Assembly: GCF_008084905.1 (NCBI RefSeq)
Contig: NZ_VSFC01000019.1
Coordinates: 70,012-134,011 of the forward strand
Length of the DNA stretch: 64,000 nucleotides
Direction of reading: 5' to 3'
Source: Xanthomarina maritima
Lineage (GTDB): Bacteria > Bacteroidota > Bacteroidia > Flavobacteriales > Flavobacteriaceae
Of the stretch, positions 9,265 through 18,794 are shown piece after piece. The notes beneath the pieces are model-generated. The model had not been told where the DNA came from. It did no database searches and was given only the letters and a program-made list of their open reading frames with translations. Numbering within the stretch: position 1 is the stretch's first letter; the number at the start of each line of letters is the position of its first letter. The position numbers and the translations under genes are program-made.

Positions 9265-9757
9265 CTTGTGTTGTAAACGAAATACCTTGTTGTCCAGAGG
9301 TTGAAATCATAACAGCTTCAAATAATGGTTCATGACCAGATTCATTTAAAGCCCAATCGAATATAAAATTGGCTCCAGATCCACCATGTGTATCTTTTTC
9401 ATCTATAATTATTTCAATTGTTTCTAAAGGGTTTAATAGAATAGGATCTTTAAAATATGTTCTAATCAAATCGCCTTTTGTATTATAATAAGATGCTTCT
9501 AATAGATAAACGGGTTCAGTTACGCTAACATTTCTTAAACTAACAGTTACTGTTAGTGCAATGGTTCTATGTTCTGTTATACTATATATTTCAGAATAAA
9601 CAGAAAGATAACTTGAGCCTTTTTTTAGACTGTCTGTTACTGGTAATTCAATACTTCTTTTTTTCCAATTAATTGGATCTATGTCATCAGTTTGCTCATT
9701 TTTTTGACATGAAACAAATAACATACAAGAAATAAAAAGTAGAAAAGCATATTTCAT
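9251..9757 (-). CDS. DUF3124 domain lipoprotein
   Basis: A 168-residue predicted lipoprotein. The N-terminus MKYAFLLFISCMLFVSC ends in a lipobox Cys. The rest matches the pattern of DUF3124: YSEIYS near the start of the domain, a strand with TVTVSLRN, DPILLNPLETIEIIIDEKD, then GGSGANFIFDW and the C-terminal SGQQGISF. The family is found in cyanobacteria and other Gram-negatives and has no known function. The gene is convergent with the SDR gene and divergent from ctlX. Confidence 0.8.
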   Translation of the reverse strand: MKYAFLLFISCMLFVSCQKNEQTDDIDPINWKKRSIELPVTDSLKKGSSYLSVYSEIYSITEHRTIALTVTVSLRNVSVTEPVYLLEASYYNTKGDLIRTYFKDPILLNPLETIEIIIDEKDTHGGSGANFIFDWALNESGHEPLFEAVMISTSGQQGISFTTQGVTL

Positions 9758-9844
9758 AATTTCAAGAATTTATTTTTCATTTTTTAGGTTGTCTAAATTT
9801 ACAATTTTTATTGCCATACACAATTACATTTCATTTTAATAAAG

Positions 9845-9852
9845 TAATTTTG
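9845..9852 (+). promoter_or_regulatory. Candidate -7 element of ctlX
   Basis: TAATTTTG matches TAnnTTTG and lies 18 bases before the chosen start of ctlX. It falls inside the longer possible reading frame beginning at 9811, which supports the shorter start. No clear -33 box is seen. Confidence 0.45.
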
Positions 9853-9870
9853 CATTTCAAATTCATACTC

Positions 9871-10806
9871 ATGCAACAAACAACAAATACTATTTTAATG
9901 ATTCGACCTATTAATTTTAGGATGAATGAGCAAACTGCTGTTAACAATTATTTTCAAGAAGATTTAGACTTGAAAAATGCAGAAATTAATGCAAAAGCTC
10001 AAGTAGAGTTTGATACGTTTGTTGATAAATTAAAAGAGGTTGGAGTGAATGTTATTGTTGAGAATGATGATATTTTAATGGATACACCAGATTCTATATT
10101 TCCTAATAATTGGGTAAGTTTTCATGAAAATGGTAACGTAGGATTGTATCCAATGTTTGCAGAAAACAGAAGAAAAGAGCGTCGTGATGAGGTATTTATT
10201 CGCTTAGAAAAGGAGGGTTTTATTATTAACAATATTATTGATTATACAAGTGCTGAAGACGAAGGTGTTTTTTTAGAAGGTACAGGAAGTTTGCTCCTAG
10301 ATAGATTTAATAGTAAGGCTTATTGTGCGTTGTCTCCAAGAGCAGATGAAGATTTATTTATAGAGTTTTGTGAAGATTTTGAATATACTCCAATAGTTTT
10401 TACAGCTTATCAAACAGTAGAAGGGAAAAGAAAAGCTATATATCATACCAATGTGATGATGTGTTTGGCAGAAACATTTGCTATTATTTGTTTAGATTGT
10501 ATAGATGATAAAAAAGAGCGCAGAAATGTTCTAAAACATTTAAAGGAAGACGGTAAAGAAGTGATTACAATTTCTGAGGATCAAGTCAATAATTTTGCAG
10601 GTAATATGCTCCAAGTTAGAGGGAAGAATGATAAGCGTTACTTAATTATGAGTCAAGCTGCTTATGATTCATTAACTGAAGCACAAATAGATACTATAGA
10701 AAAGCATTGTGAGATCCTTTCAAGCTCCTTAGAAACTATTGAAACTTGTGGAGGTGGATCTGCTCGTTGTATGATGGCAGAAGTCTTTCTTCCTAAAAAG
10801 AATTAA
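9871..10806 (+). CDS. ctlX: Arginine deiminase-related hydrolase, CtlX type
   Basis: A member of the guanidine-modifying (amidinotransferase/deiminase) fold, of the group linked to citrulline use in Bacteroidetes. The 311-residue length from the ATG at 9871 is typical. The frame is open from 9811, but those 20 residues are Phe-rich and overlap the promoter. Visible motifs are MIRPINFRMNEQTAVNN, FPNNWVSFH (the substrate-binding Asn/Trp region), EGTGSLLLDR, YHTNVMMCL with its His, and a C-terminal ETCGGGSARCMMAE that carries the catalytic Cys. Its 3' end overlaps that of the convergent histidine kinase gene by 4 bases. Function is inferred from the family. Confidence 0.82.
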   Translation: MQQTTNTILMIRPINFRMNEQTAVNNYFQEDLDLKNAEINAKAQVEFDTFVDKLKEVGVNVIVENDDILMDTPDSIFPNNWVSFHENGNVGLYPMFAENRRKERRDEVFIRLEKEGFIINNIIDYTSAEDEGVFLEGTGSLLLDRFNSKAYCALSPRADEDLFIEFCEDFEYTPIVFTAYQTVEGKRKAIYHTNVMMCLAETFAIICLDCIDDKKERRNVLKHLKEDGKEVITISEDQVNNFAGNMLQVRGKNDKRYLIMSQAAYDSLTEAQIDTIEKHCEILSSSLETIETCGGGSARCMMAEVFLPKKN

Positions 10807-12863
10807 TTCTGTGGATTAGATTTAGGTAATTCAACATAGAATGTTGTTCCAACATTTAAATCGCTTTCAACCCATATTTTTCCATGGTTTAATTCTACTA
10901 ATTCTTTACAAATGGTTAAACCTAAACCAGTTCCTTTTTCATTTTCAGTACCAATAGTAGTAAAAGATGTATTCTTAAATAATTTTTGTTGATTTTCTTT
11001 AGAAATACCTACTCCAGTATCAGAAATACTTATAACAGATCTGCCATTACTAATATGGTTGGCAATGGTAATGGTATCTCCTTCTTTACTAAATTTAATA
11101 GCATTAGTCAGTAAATTTTGTATAATTATTTCAACCATACTCTTATCTGCATATACAAAATCTCTTAAGGTTTTATCTCTTAATATAATGCCTTTCTTTT
11201 CTAGTTTTTGTTCTAGTAAATTAACTTTATCTTCAAAAACTTCTTGTAAATCAAATAAACTTGGACTAGGTTCTAAAGATTGCATTTGAGACTTAGACCA
11301 ATTCAATAAATTAAATAATAATAAAGAGGCATTATTAGCATTTTCACTTAATTCTGGAATTAGAGTTTTAAATTCATCTTGAGTTAAAGAACCATCTTTT
11401 AATAAATCTATAAATCCTTTTATGGAGGTTAAAGAATCTTTTAAGTCGTGAGATACTATAGAAAACAACTTGTCCTTTACCTTATTAATGTCTTCAAGAT
11501 GTTTTGTTTGTTCAAGAATTGCTTCGTTTTGAATTTCTATGCGTTTGTTTTTTTCTTCAAGTTCTCTGGTGTATTGCAAGCGACTATTTCTTTTTAAATA
11601 TATAAGAATTAAGAATGTAGAAAGTATCGCAATGGCACCTAATAAGGCATAAAAAATAATTCGTAATCTATCGAATTCTTTTTGACTGTTTGCAGGTTTT
11701 ATAATTTGCTCAGATTTTAATGAATTATCAATAACATCTTCTGTTATAACATTATCAATTAAATTAATTTCTTCTGGCTCAACATATGTTTTTTTGGAAG
11801 CATTATTTATTTGGTTTTGTAATTGATAATATTCTCTTTGCCAAATGTATGCTCTGTCAAATTTTCTGTTTGTTGAATCTAAGGCTTTCATTAAGCCATA
11901 ATTTTTTAATTGCTCTGTTTTATCATCAATTTCACTAGCAATATCTTTAGCTTCTAATAATTGAATTTCAGCATATTTTAAAAAGTTTCTTTGCAGATTA
12001 AGGTCTCCTAAATTATTTAAAGAAACTAAAACACCATGTTGGTTGTTTAAGTCTCTATTTAGTCTTAACCCTTCAATTAAATATTCTAAAGATTTATCAT
12101 AGTCTTTAAACTGTAAATATTCACCTCCTAGTTTTGGTAAAATTTCACCTCTAAGGGAATCGTTGTCAGTAGGAATGTTTCTTAAAACTCTTTCGTAATA
12201 ATCAATAGATTTTCTATGTTCTTTTTGAATAGAATAAAGTTCTGCTAATGTTTTTAGTGCTTCTATAGAACCCTCACTGTTATTTGTTTGTCTTTCAATT
12301 TCTAAAGTTTTCGAATAAAATTCAATAGCCTTATTGATATCATTTATGCTATAATAAGCTTTTGCTAGACATTCGTAAGCAGAACGCAACTCTTTTTGTA
12401 AATTTCTTTTTTCAAATTCTTTTAAGGCTAATAGAGAATATTGAAGACCTTTACTGTAATTTCCTCTTTTAATCTCATTTAAACCAATGCTATTATTAAC
12501 TTTTGCAATATTTAAAGTGTCATCTAGTCTAATAAAGAGCTCTTTGGCTTTTAAATAATTATCTCTAGCATTAATATAATCGTCTTTATAAGCATAAATT
12601 AATGCTTTATAATATGTAATTTCTGCTATACCATCTTGATAATTTAATTTATTCGATAATTTTTCTGTTTGAGAAATATATTTTAATGCCTTATCAAATT
12701 CTTTTTCATTGTAAAGAGATTTAACAAGCAATAAAGAAGTTTTAATTTTAGTAGTATCAGAATTTTGAAAAGCTAATTGTATAGTAAGACTATCTACTTC
12801 TTTGGTTTGGGAAAAACCATTGAGTACAAATAAAAAAACGATTAAAGAAAATAGCTTCTTCAT
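10803..12863 (-). CDS. TPR-containing sensor histidine kinase
   Basis: A 686-residue membrane sensor kinase. A signal peptide (MKKLFSLIVFLFVLNGFSQT) is followed by about 350 residues of TPR helices, predicted to be periplasmic. One membrane segment lies near residues 402-424 and a coiled-coil linker follows. The HisKA dimerisation domain carries the phospho-acceptor His in SIVSHDLKDS, and the ATPase domain has NLLTNAIKFS (N box), SDTGVGIS (G1) and GTGLGLTICKEL (G2). No receiver domain or response regulator is adjacent, so the partner is encoded elsewhere. TPR sensor kinases of this shape are common in Flavobacteriaceae; the signal sensed is unknown. Confidence 0.9.
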   Translation of the reverse strand: MKKLFSLIVFLFVLNGFSQTKEVDSLTIQLAFQNSDTTKIKTSLLLVKSLYNEKEFDKALKYISQTEKLSNKLNYQDGIAEITYYKALIYAYKDDYINARDNYLKAKELFIRLDDTLNIAKVNNSIGLNEIKRGNYSKGLQYSLLALKEFEKRNLQKELRSAYECLAKAYYSINDINKAIEFYSKTLEIERQTNNSEGSIEALKTLAELYSIQKEHRKSIDYYERVLRNIPTDNDSLRGEILPKLGGEYLQFKDYDKSLEYLIEGLRLNRDLNNQHGVLVSLNNLGDLNLQRNFLKYAEIQLLEAKDIASEIDDKTEQLKNYGLMKALDSTNRKFDRAYIWQREYYQLQNQINNASKKTYVEPEEINLIDNVITEDVIDNSLKSEQIIKPANSQKEFDRLRIIFYALLGAIAILSTFLILIYLKRNSRLQYTRELEEKNKRIEIQNEAILEQTKHLEDINKVKDKLFSIVSHDLKDSLTSIKGFIDLLKDGSLTQDEFKTLIPELSENANNASLLLFNLLNWSKSQMQSLEPSPSLFDLQEVFEDKVNLLEQKLEKKGIILRDKTLRDFVYADKSMVEIIIQNLLTNAIKFSKEGDTITIANHISNGRSVISISDTGVGISKENQQKLFKNTSFTTIGTENEKGTGLGLTICKELVELNHGKIWVESDLNVGTTFYVELPKSNPQN

Positions 12864-13092
12864 ACATTCTTATTGCAGTGAAATTAGTAATACATCATCA
12901 ATTAAGATTTGGTGTATTAATCTAAGGTATTGATCTGCAATATATTAGTTAGTTTAAGATAACCCATAGACTGGGACAATTAATAGCATTACCTAACAAA
13001 AGTTGCAAAAAGATACATGATAAGCTAATTTCTGCGTTTTAATACCAATAAATTAGTTGAAATGTTTGTTAAAAAACAGAGCAAAAATTTGC

Positions 13093-13147
13093 TTATCGAT
13101 GAATGGCAAAAAAGTAGGAAAAACTACACTTTTGTCGATGAAATGCA
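13093..13147. repeat. Pair of direct repeats around a short inverted repeat
   Basis: TTATCGATGAATGGCA (13093-13108) and TTGTCGATGAAATGCA (13132-13147) share 13 of 16 positions at a 39-base offset. Between them GTAG and CTAC form a small inverted repeat around 13114-13127. The block lies about 170 bases upstream of argS and 230 upstream of the kinase gene. It may be a regulator binding site for either gene. Confidence 0.4.
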
Positions 13148-13287
13148 TGTTTTATTATTAAGTTTAACAACCTATTTTTAATTGAGAAAGTACATTTATT
13201 ATGATGTACAAAATAATTGCAACTTTAAATTATATGTTGACTGAAATTTATAAAGTATTTAAGCCTGAATACCTTTAATAAAAGTTT

Positions 13288-13295
13288 TATCTTTG
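13288..13295 (+). promoter_or_regulatory. Candidate -7 element of argS
   Basis: TATCTTTG matches TAnnTTTG exactly and lies 21 bases before the argS start codon. The -33 region is weak. Confidence 0.5.
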
Positions 13296-13316
13296 CAATC
13301 TTAAAAATCTAAGATT

Positions 13317-15101
13317 ATGAGTCTTCAAGACATCTTATCAAAACAAGTAATTGCTGCTGTAAATACTATTTATAATCAGGAATTAGAAACCGTGGAATTT
13401 CAAGCAACCAGAAAAGAATTTGTTGGAGATATTACGGTAGTTATTTTTCCTATGCTTAGAGTTGTAAAGGGAAATCCAGTTCAAATAGGAGAATCTATAG
13501 GGCAATACCTTGTAGAGCATGTTGAAGAAGTTATTGGATTTAATGTGATTAAAGGGTTTCTAAATGTTGAAATAGGTAATGGTTATTATTTAAACTTTTT
13601 TAATAATGTTGTTTTAGATGATAAATATGGATTTAAAACTCCAAAGCCTGGAGATAAAGCCATAATGGTAGAATATTCATCACCAAACACCAATAAGCCA
13701 CTACATCTTGGGCATATCAGAAATAATTTATTAGGATTTTCGGTTGCTGAAATTTTAAAAGCCTCTGGGAAAAAAGTATATAAAACACAAATTATTAACG
13801 ATAGAGGAATTCATATTTGTAAAAGTATGATTGCTTGGAAGTTATTTGGAAATAACGAAACTCCGGAAACTTCAAGTTTGAAAGGAGATAAATTAGTTGG
13901 TAATTACTATGTAAAATTCGATCAAGAATATAAAAAAGAAATTCAAAATTTAATTTCTGAAGGGCAAACAGAAAATGAAGCAAAGCAGAATGCACCAATT
14001 TTAAAAGCAGCTCAAGATATGCTTATTAAATGGGAAGCTGGAGATGCAGAAACGGTTGCTCTTTGGGAAAAAATGAATCAATGGGTTTATGATGGATTTG
14101 ATACAACTTATAAAAATTTAGGTGTTGATTTTGATAAACTCTATTATGAAAGTGAAACTTATTTATTAGGAAAAGAATTTGTTTCTGAAGGTTTAAAAAC
14201 TGGAGTTTTCTTTAAAAAAGAAGATGGTTCAGTTTGGTGTGATTTAACAGAAGATGGTTTAGACGAAAAAATTGTGTTGCGTAGCGATGGTACAGCCGTT
14301 TATATGACTCAAGATATTGGAACAGCTATTCAACGTGTTAAAGATTATCCAGATGTTGGAGGCATGGTCTATACAGTTGGGAACGAGCAGGAATATCATT
14401 TTCAAGTTTTGTTTTTAATTATAAAAAAACTTGGTTTCGAATGGGCAAAAAACCTGTATCATTTAAGTTATGGTATGGTAGATTTACCTTCAGGTAAAAT
14501 GAAAAGTCGTGAAGGAACTGTTGTAGATGCAGACGATTTAATTGATGAAATGGCTTCAACTGCTGGAGAAATTTCGCAAGAATTAGGGAAGTTGGATGGC
14601 TATTCAGATGATGAAAAGCAAGAACTATATAAAACTATTGGACTAGGTGCCCTAAAATATTATATTTTAAAAGTAGACCCTAAAAAACGTATTTTATTTG
14701 ATCCAAAAGAATCTATAGATTTTCAGGGTAATACTGGCCCTTTTATTCAATATACTTATGCTAGAATTCAATCTATTTTAAGAAAAGCAGATATTGATAC
14801 AAATGTGACTCTTAGTATGGAAGAAGTGACTTTACACGAAAAAGAAAAAGAGCTTATTAAGCAAATTCAACTTTTTGAAGATGTAATTCAACATGCAGCA
14901 GATAACCATAGTCCTGCTTTAATAGCTAATTACACCTATGATCTGGTAAAAGAATTTAATTCCTTCTACCAGAATGTGTCTATACTAGGTGCAGATACAG
15001 AAAACGAAAAGAGATTTAGAGTACAATTGTCGCAAGTAGTTGCAAACATTATTAAAAATGCTTTTGGATTGTTAGGGATTCAAGTTCCAGAGCGTATGTA
15101 A
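13317..15101 (+). CDS. argS: Arginine--tRNA ligase
   Basis: A class I aminoacyl-tRNA synthetase that charges tRNA-Arg in the cytosol. The 594-residue length is typical. The N-terminal Add-1 domain covers about residues 1-95. The HIGH motif appears as HLGH (residues 130-133) after EYSSPNTNKPL. The active-site and DALR regions include GMVDLPSGKMKSREGT (KMSK-like) and, near the C-terminus, NTGPFIQYTYARIQSILRKA. It is a single-gene unit with its own promoter. Confidence 0.97.
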   Translation: MSLQDILSKQVIAAVNTIYNQELETVEFQATRKEFVGDITVVIFPMLRVVKGNPVQIGESIGQYLVEHVEEVIGFNVIKGFLNVEIGNGYYLNFFNNVVLDDKYGFKTPKPGDKAIMVEYSSPNTNKPLHLGHIRNNLLGFSVAEILKASGKKVYKTQIINDRGIHICKSMIAWKLFGNNETPETSSLKGDKLVGNYYVKFDQEYKKEIQNLISEGQTENEAKQNAPILKAAQDMLIKWEAGDAETVALWEKMNQWVYDGFDTTYKNLGVDFDKLYYESETYLLGKEFVSEGLKTGVFFKKEDGSVWCDLTEDGLDEKIVLRSDGTAVYMTQDIGTAIQRVKDYPDVGGMVYTVGNEQEYHFQVLFLIIKKLGFEWAKNLYHLSYGMVDLPSGKMKSREGTVVDADDLIDEMASTAGEISQELGKLDGYSDDEKQELYKTIGLGALKYYILKVDPKKRILFDPKESIDFQGNTGPFIQYTYARIQSILRKADIDTNVTLSMEEVTLHEKEKELIKQIQLFEDVIQHAADNHSPALIANYTYDLVKEFNSFYQNVSILGADTENEKRFRVQLSQVVANIIKNAFGLLGIQVPERM

Positions 15102-15194
15102 AAATGCCTTTTAAAAAAGGGTATCTCATTTAAATAGCTAGTGAATTAAGATAATTGTTTAATTCCTTTTATAGACAAAATATGAATTGATGTT

Positions 15195-15989
15195 TCACTC
15201 AATTTTATATTCATTCTTTAAATATTCAATTAAATCTTCACCAGACATTTTTATTTCTTGACAGGTATTAATTATGGCAGTTTTTGAACCATTTAAATAG
15301 ACTGAAAAAACAGCAAGTTGCTGTAATAAATCAGGATTTTGGTTTAGTAAATCAGGGTTTTTTGAAGTTTCAATTATTTCGCCATTTTCACCCTCCATAT
15401 TTATTAAAATAGCAGGATCTAATATTCTTGAAGCAGTAAATTTGAAATCATTAAATTCATCCTGACTTATTTTTTCAAGTAAGCTAATTAGAGAGTATTT
15501 TTTATAATACGTCATAATTTTATTTGAAGTATTAAGGTTTCGAATGAGCCTAAAATTCCCAGAGTTTTTTAATTGTTCAAAAGTTCTACTGTTATTAGTT
15601 AAAGGAGTTAGGCGTGGCCCAAGTCTTGCAAAATAATATAGTTGCCCTGAATTATTTGGTATTAATGAAGGCGTGTTTAAAATAGTTATTAAACTGTCCA
15701 TCATTTTAGACTTTGTCTCTATGTCTAAAATATGTTCAGTCAATAGTTTTTGATCCGTTTTTAAATCTGCAATTAGGGAATGTATGTATTCTTTTTCCTT
15801 CGAAATATCGCTTAAATGTTCTCGATAATTTTCAGCAAAAAAACCTAAAGTGATAGCAAGAAATAACATGAAAAATTCTAAAAAATATTGTTTCCATTTT
15901 TTATGAAACCTTATTTTTTTGATGTCTTCATTGGAACTCATTTGATTTAAAGAATCTTTTATTGCTTCATTTTTTTTCTTGCCAGACAT
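15195..15989 (-). CDS. Single-pass membrane protein with a DUF6090-like layout, function unknown
   Basis: A 264-residue protein from the ATG at 15989; an upstream TTG at 15995 adds two residues. About 30 charged cytoplasmic residues precede a membrane segment (FLEFFMLFLAITLGFFAENY) and a long, mostly helical extracytoplasmic part. The segment FEQLKNSGNFRLIRN and the spacing from the membrane helix resemble the SGN-x-x-LI motif of the six DUF6090 proteins at 30720-35259, so it may be a distant relative. It is not in an evident operon. No function can be assigned. Confidence 0.7.
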   Translation of the reverse strand: MSGKKKNEAIKDSLNQMSSNEDIKKIRFHKKWKQYFLEFFMLFLAITLGFFAENYREHLSDISKEKEYIHSLIADLKTDQKLLTEHILDIETKSKMMDSLITILNTPSLIPNNSGQLYYFARLGPRLTPLTNNSRTFEQLKNSGNFRLIRNLNTSNKIMTYYKKYSLISLLEKISQDEFNDFKFTASRILDPAILINMEGENGEIIETSKNPDLLNQNPDLLQQLAVFSVYLNGSKTAIINTCQEIKMSGEDLIEYLKNEYKIE

Positions 15990-16050
15990 ATACAAATATT
16001 TTAATGTGAAAACGAAGTTCGTTTATTTTTTTTAGAATGTCAATTTCAAT

Positions 16051-16503
16051 TTAAGATAGTTGCCTTAATCCTTCATAAACAACAATACTAACGGCATTTG
16101 CAAGATTCAGACTTCTAACATGGTTATTATATAAAGGGATTTTAAATAAGTTATCTAAATTATTATCAATCATAGATTTTGGCAAACCAATTGATTCTTT
16201 TCCAAAGACTAGAAACATTTCATTTTCAAATTTAATGTCCCAATGGTTTTTTGTGCCATGACTGGATAAGAAAACCATGTTGGCATCTTTATTCTTCTTA
16301 AAAAAGTCATCTATATTTTCATAATAATGAAGATTAAGATGTTGCCAATAATCTAAACCAGCACGTTTTAAGCGACTGTCTGAAATTTCGAACCCAAAAG
16401 GTTTTACCAAATGTAAATTTGATCCTGAAGCTAGAGCTAAACGACCAATGTTTCCTGTATTGTTTGGAATCTCGGGTTCTATTAATACTATATTTAACGG
16501 CAT
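16051..16503 (-). CDS. trmL: tRNA (cytidine(34)-2'-O)-methyltransferase TrmL
   Basis: A SPOUT-class methyltransferase that 2'-O-methylates the wobble base of certain tRNA-Leu. The 150-residue length is right for the minimal SPOUT fold. The start MPLNIVLIEPEIPNNTGNIG carries the conserved Asn in the RNA-binding strand. SDSRLKRAGLDYW, LVFGKESIGLP and the knot motif IPLYNNHVRSLNLANAVSI are all present. It is preceded by a hairpin terminator, so it forms its own unit. Confidence 0.95.
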   Translation of the reverse strand: MPLNIVLIEPEIPNNTGNIGRLALASGSNLHLVKPFGFEISDSRLKRAGLDYWQHLNLHYYENIDDFFKKNKDANMVFLSSHGTKNHWDIKFENEMFLVFGKESIGLPKSMIDNNLDNLFKIPLYNNHVRSLNLANAVSIVVYEGLRQLS

Positions 16504-16530
16504 TTATTTAAAATTTGAAATTTCATGTAA

Positions 16531-16570
16531 AAATAAAAAACCTATCTAATTAAAGATAGGTTTGCTTTTT
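16531..16570. terminator. Bidirectional-looking terminator upstream of trmL
   Basis: A 10-bp perfect stem AAACCTATCT/AGATAGGTTT (16538-16547 with 16554-16563) has a 6-base loop, an A-rich flank on the left and a T-rich flank on the right. On the minus strand it would end transcription of the 48-residue ORF before trmL. Confidence 0.75.
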
Positions 16571-16584
16571 TAATGCAAATATTT

Positions 16585-16731
16585 TTACTTTTTATTTTTT
16601 TGATTTTTTATGGTTTTCTCATCTATATCAAACTTGTTGGTATTTGTTTTTTTAGCAATACCTTCAGGGTTTGTTGGATGATCTTGCTCTGTTTTTCTTT
16701 TAAATTTTCTTTTATCTTGAATCGTTCCCAT
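16585..16731 (-). CDS. Small basic protein of 48 residues, unknown function
   Basis: ATG at 16729-16731 (minus) and TAA at 16585-16587. The protein begins MGTIQDKRKFKRKTEQD, continues with HPTNPEGIAKKTNTNKFDID and ends in a Lys/Asn-rich tail. It is very hydrophilic and basic, with no membrane segment or Cys. It is followed on its own strand by a terminator at the right distance, which supports a real transcript. The family was not recognised; a nucleic-acid-associated role is only a guess from its charge. Confidence 0.5.
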   Translation of the reverse strand: MGTIQDKRKFKRKTEQDHPTNPEGIAKKTNTNKFDIDEKTIKNQKNKK

Positions 16732-16822
16732 TTTTTATATTTTTAAGTTCATATATAATATAAAGAAAAAACTCGCAAAACAATACTAAAACTATCACAA
16801 AATAAGGTAGTTACATGTTAAA

Positions 16823-17596
16823 TCATGTTAATTGGTTTAAAATAGCATTTGGAAAATCGGCTGTATCTTTAACACCATTATTACTTAAGTGTTTAATAAA
16901 TGCACTTCCAATTATTGCTCCTTTGGCATACGTAGTAGCTTGAGTAAAGCTATTATGATCTGAAATTCCAAAGCCTATAATTTGAGGGTTTTTAAGATTC
17001 ATATTGGCAATTCGTTTAAAGTAGTTGATTTGCTCTTCACCAAAGCCTGAACTACTTCCTGTAACACTAGCGCTACTTACCATATAAATAAATCCATTTG
17101 AAATAGAATCGATAAAATGGATACGTTCAATAGATGTTTGAGGTGTAATTAAAAAGACATTTATTAAGTCATATTTCTCAAAAATTGGTTTGTATTGTTC
17201 GTTATAAACATTTACTGGTAAATCTGGAATAATGAGTCCATCGATACCTGTTTCAGAACATTTTTTACAGAATGCTTCTACACCATATTGTAATATTGGG
17301 TTAAAATATCCCATGATAATTAGAGGAATATTGACCGTTTTTCTAATATCTTTTAATTGCTTAAAAAGTGCTTCGGTAGTCATGCCATTTATAAGTGCTT
17401 GTGTAGAACTAGCTTGAATGGTTGGTCCATCTGCAAGAGGATCGCTAAAAGGCAATCCTATTTCTATCATATCAACACCACTTTTTTCTAAATTTTGAAT
17501 GATTGAAACTGTGTCATCAAGATTTGGATAACCTGCAGTAAAGTATATAGATAGTAACTTTTTGTTTTCGTTTAGTTTTTTATTGATTCTATTCAC
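16823..17596 (-). CDS. trpA: Tryptophan synthase alpha chain
   Basis: Cleaves indole-3-glycerol phosphate to indole, which is channelled to TrpB. The 257-residue TIM barrel has the catalytic Glu in MIEIGLPFSDPLADGPTIQ, the catalytic Asp in GLIIPDLPV, and the phosphate-binding GFGISDHNS and GAIIGSAF segments. The start is GTG at 17596, 3 bases after the trpB stop; no ATG lies early enough, so the non-ATG start is needed. It is the last gene of the trp operon. Confidence 0.96.
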   Translation of the reverse strand: MNRINKKLNENKKLLSIYFTAGYPNLDDTVSIIQNLEKSGVDMIEIGLPFSDPLADGPTIQASSTQALINGMTTEALFKQLKDIRKTVNIPLIIMGYFNPILQYGVEAFCKKCSETGIDGLIIPDLPVNVYNEQYKPIFEKYDLINVFLITPQTSIERIHFIDSISNGFIYMVSSASVTGSSSGFGEEQINYFKRIANMNLKNPQIIGFGISDHNSFTQATTYAKGAIIGSAFIKHLSNNGVKDTADFPNAILNQLT

Positions 17597-17599
17597 AAT

Positions 17600-18781
17600 T
17601 CATAATTTGTAATAGTTAATGTATGTATTCAAATCCTTGTCACCACGACCAGATAAACTTAATACCACAACATCTTCAGGCTTAAATTTTTTCTGTTCAA
17701 AAATGGCTAAAGCATGCGAGCTCTCTATTGCAGGAATTATACCTTCCAGTTTACAAAGTTCTAATCCAGCAGTCATGGCTTGATCATCAGTAATTGACAT
17801 AAATTCAGCTCTACCTGATTTATATAAATGTGCATGCATTGGACCAACTCCTGGATAATCTAAGCCAGCAGAGATGGAGTATGGTTCTGTAATCTGTCCA
17901 TCATTCGTTTGCATTAATAGGGTTTTGCTTCCATGAATAATACCCTCCTTTCCTAAAACCGAAGTGGCTGCACTTTCACCAGAATCAACGCCATGACCAG
18001 CAGCTTCAACAGCAATTAGCTTGACTTCTGTATCTTCAAGAAAATGATAAAAAGCTCCAGCAGCATTACTTCCTCCACCAACACAAGCCACAACATAATC
18101 TGGTTTTGTTTTATCTTCGTGTTCTTTTAATTGCCATTGTATTTCTTTTGAAACTACAGACTGAAAACGTGCTACCATATCTGGATAAGGATGAGGTCCA
18201 ACTACAGATCCTATAATATAATGTGTGTCTACAGGATTGTTTATCCAATCGCGAATGGCTTCGTTAGTTGCATCTTTAAGGGTTTTACTACCTGATTTAG
18301 CAGAAATAACTGTTGCGCCTAGCATTTTCATTCTGGCTACATTTGGTGCTTGACGAGCAATGTCAATTTCTCCCATATATACAATACATTCTAAACCCAT
18401 TAAAGCACAAACAGTAGCTGTAGCAACACCATGCTGTCCAGCCCCAGTTTCGGCAATAATGCGTTTTTTGCCTAAACGTTGTGCCATTAGAATCTGACCA
18501 ATGGTATTGTTTATTTTATGAGCTCCTGTATGGTTGAGGTCTTCTCGTTTAAGATAAATTTTAGTGTTGTATTTTTCTGATAATCGTTTGGCGAAATAGA
18601 GTGGAGAAGGTCTACCAACATAATCTTTTAAAAGCAAATTGAACTCCTTTTGAAATGAAGGTTCTTTCATGACTTTTAAATAGTTTTGACGTAACTCTTC
18701 TACATTTGGATAGAGCATTTCTGGAATGTAAGCACCTCCAAATTCTCCGTAATATCCTTTTTCGTTTATGTTGTAAGTCAT
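17600..18781 (-). CDS. trpB: Tryptophan synthase beta chain
   Basis: A PLP enzyme that condenses indole and serine to tryptophan. The pyridoxal Lys is in [10 protein letters not shown], and the phosphate loop [10 protein letters not shown] and DLNHTGAHK region are intact. The ATG at 18781 gives 393 residues beginning [20 protein letters not shown], which matches the family. An in-frame ATG at 18799 lies in the dispersed repeat and would add MIKQNK, so it is less likely. The gap to trpF holds that repeat. Confidence 0.97.
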   Translation of the reverse strand: MTYNINEKGYYGEFGGAYIPEMLYPNVEELRQNYLKVMKEPSFQKEFNLLLKDYVGRPSPLYFAKRLSEKYNTKIYLKREDLNHTGAHKINNTIGQILMAQRLGKKRIIAETGAGQHGVATATVCALMGLECIVYMGEIDIARQAPNVARMKMLGATVISAKSGSKTLKDATNEAIRDWINNPVDTHYIIGSVVGPHPYPDMVARFQSVVSKEIQWQLKEHEDKTKPDYVVACVGGGSNAAGAFYHFLEDTEVKLIAVEAAGHGVDSGESAATSVLGKEGIIHGSKTLLMQTNDGQITEPYSISAGLDYPGVGPMHAHLYKSGRAEFMSITDDQAMTAGLELCKLEGIIPAIESSHALAIFEQKKFKPEDVVVLSLSGRGDKDLNTYINYYKL

Positions 18782-18794
18782 TTTATTTTGCTTT

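Larger units (their letters stand above)
12864..13316. other. 453-base intergenic region between the divergent histidine kinase and argS genes
   Basis: No convincing ORF or RNA gene is seen. It holds a pair of direct repeats with an inverted repeat between them (13093-13147) and the -7 element of argS at its right end. The remainder is AT-rich without recognisable structure. Confidence 0.6.

Noticed and set aside
9811-9870. Longer N-terminus for the CtlX-like protein
   Set aside because: The extra 20 residues are Phe-rich, overlap the -7 element and do not fit the family start at MQQTTNTILMIRP.
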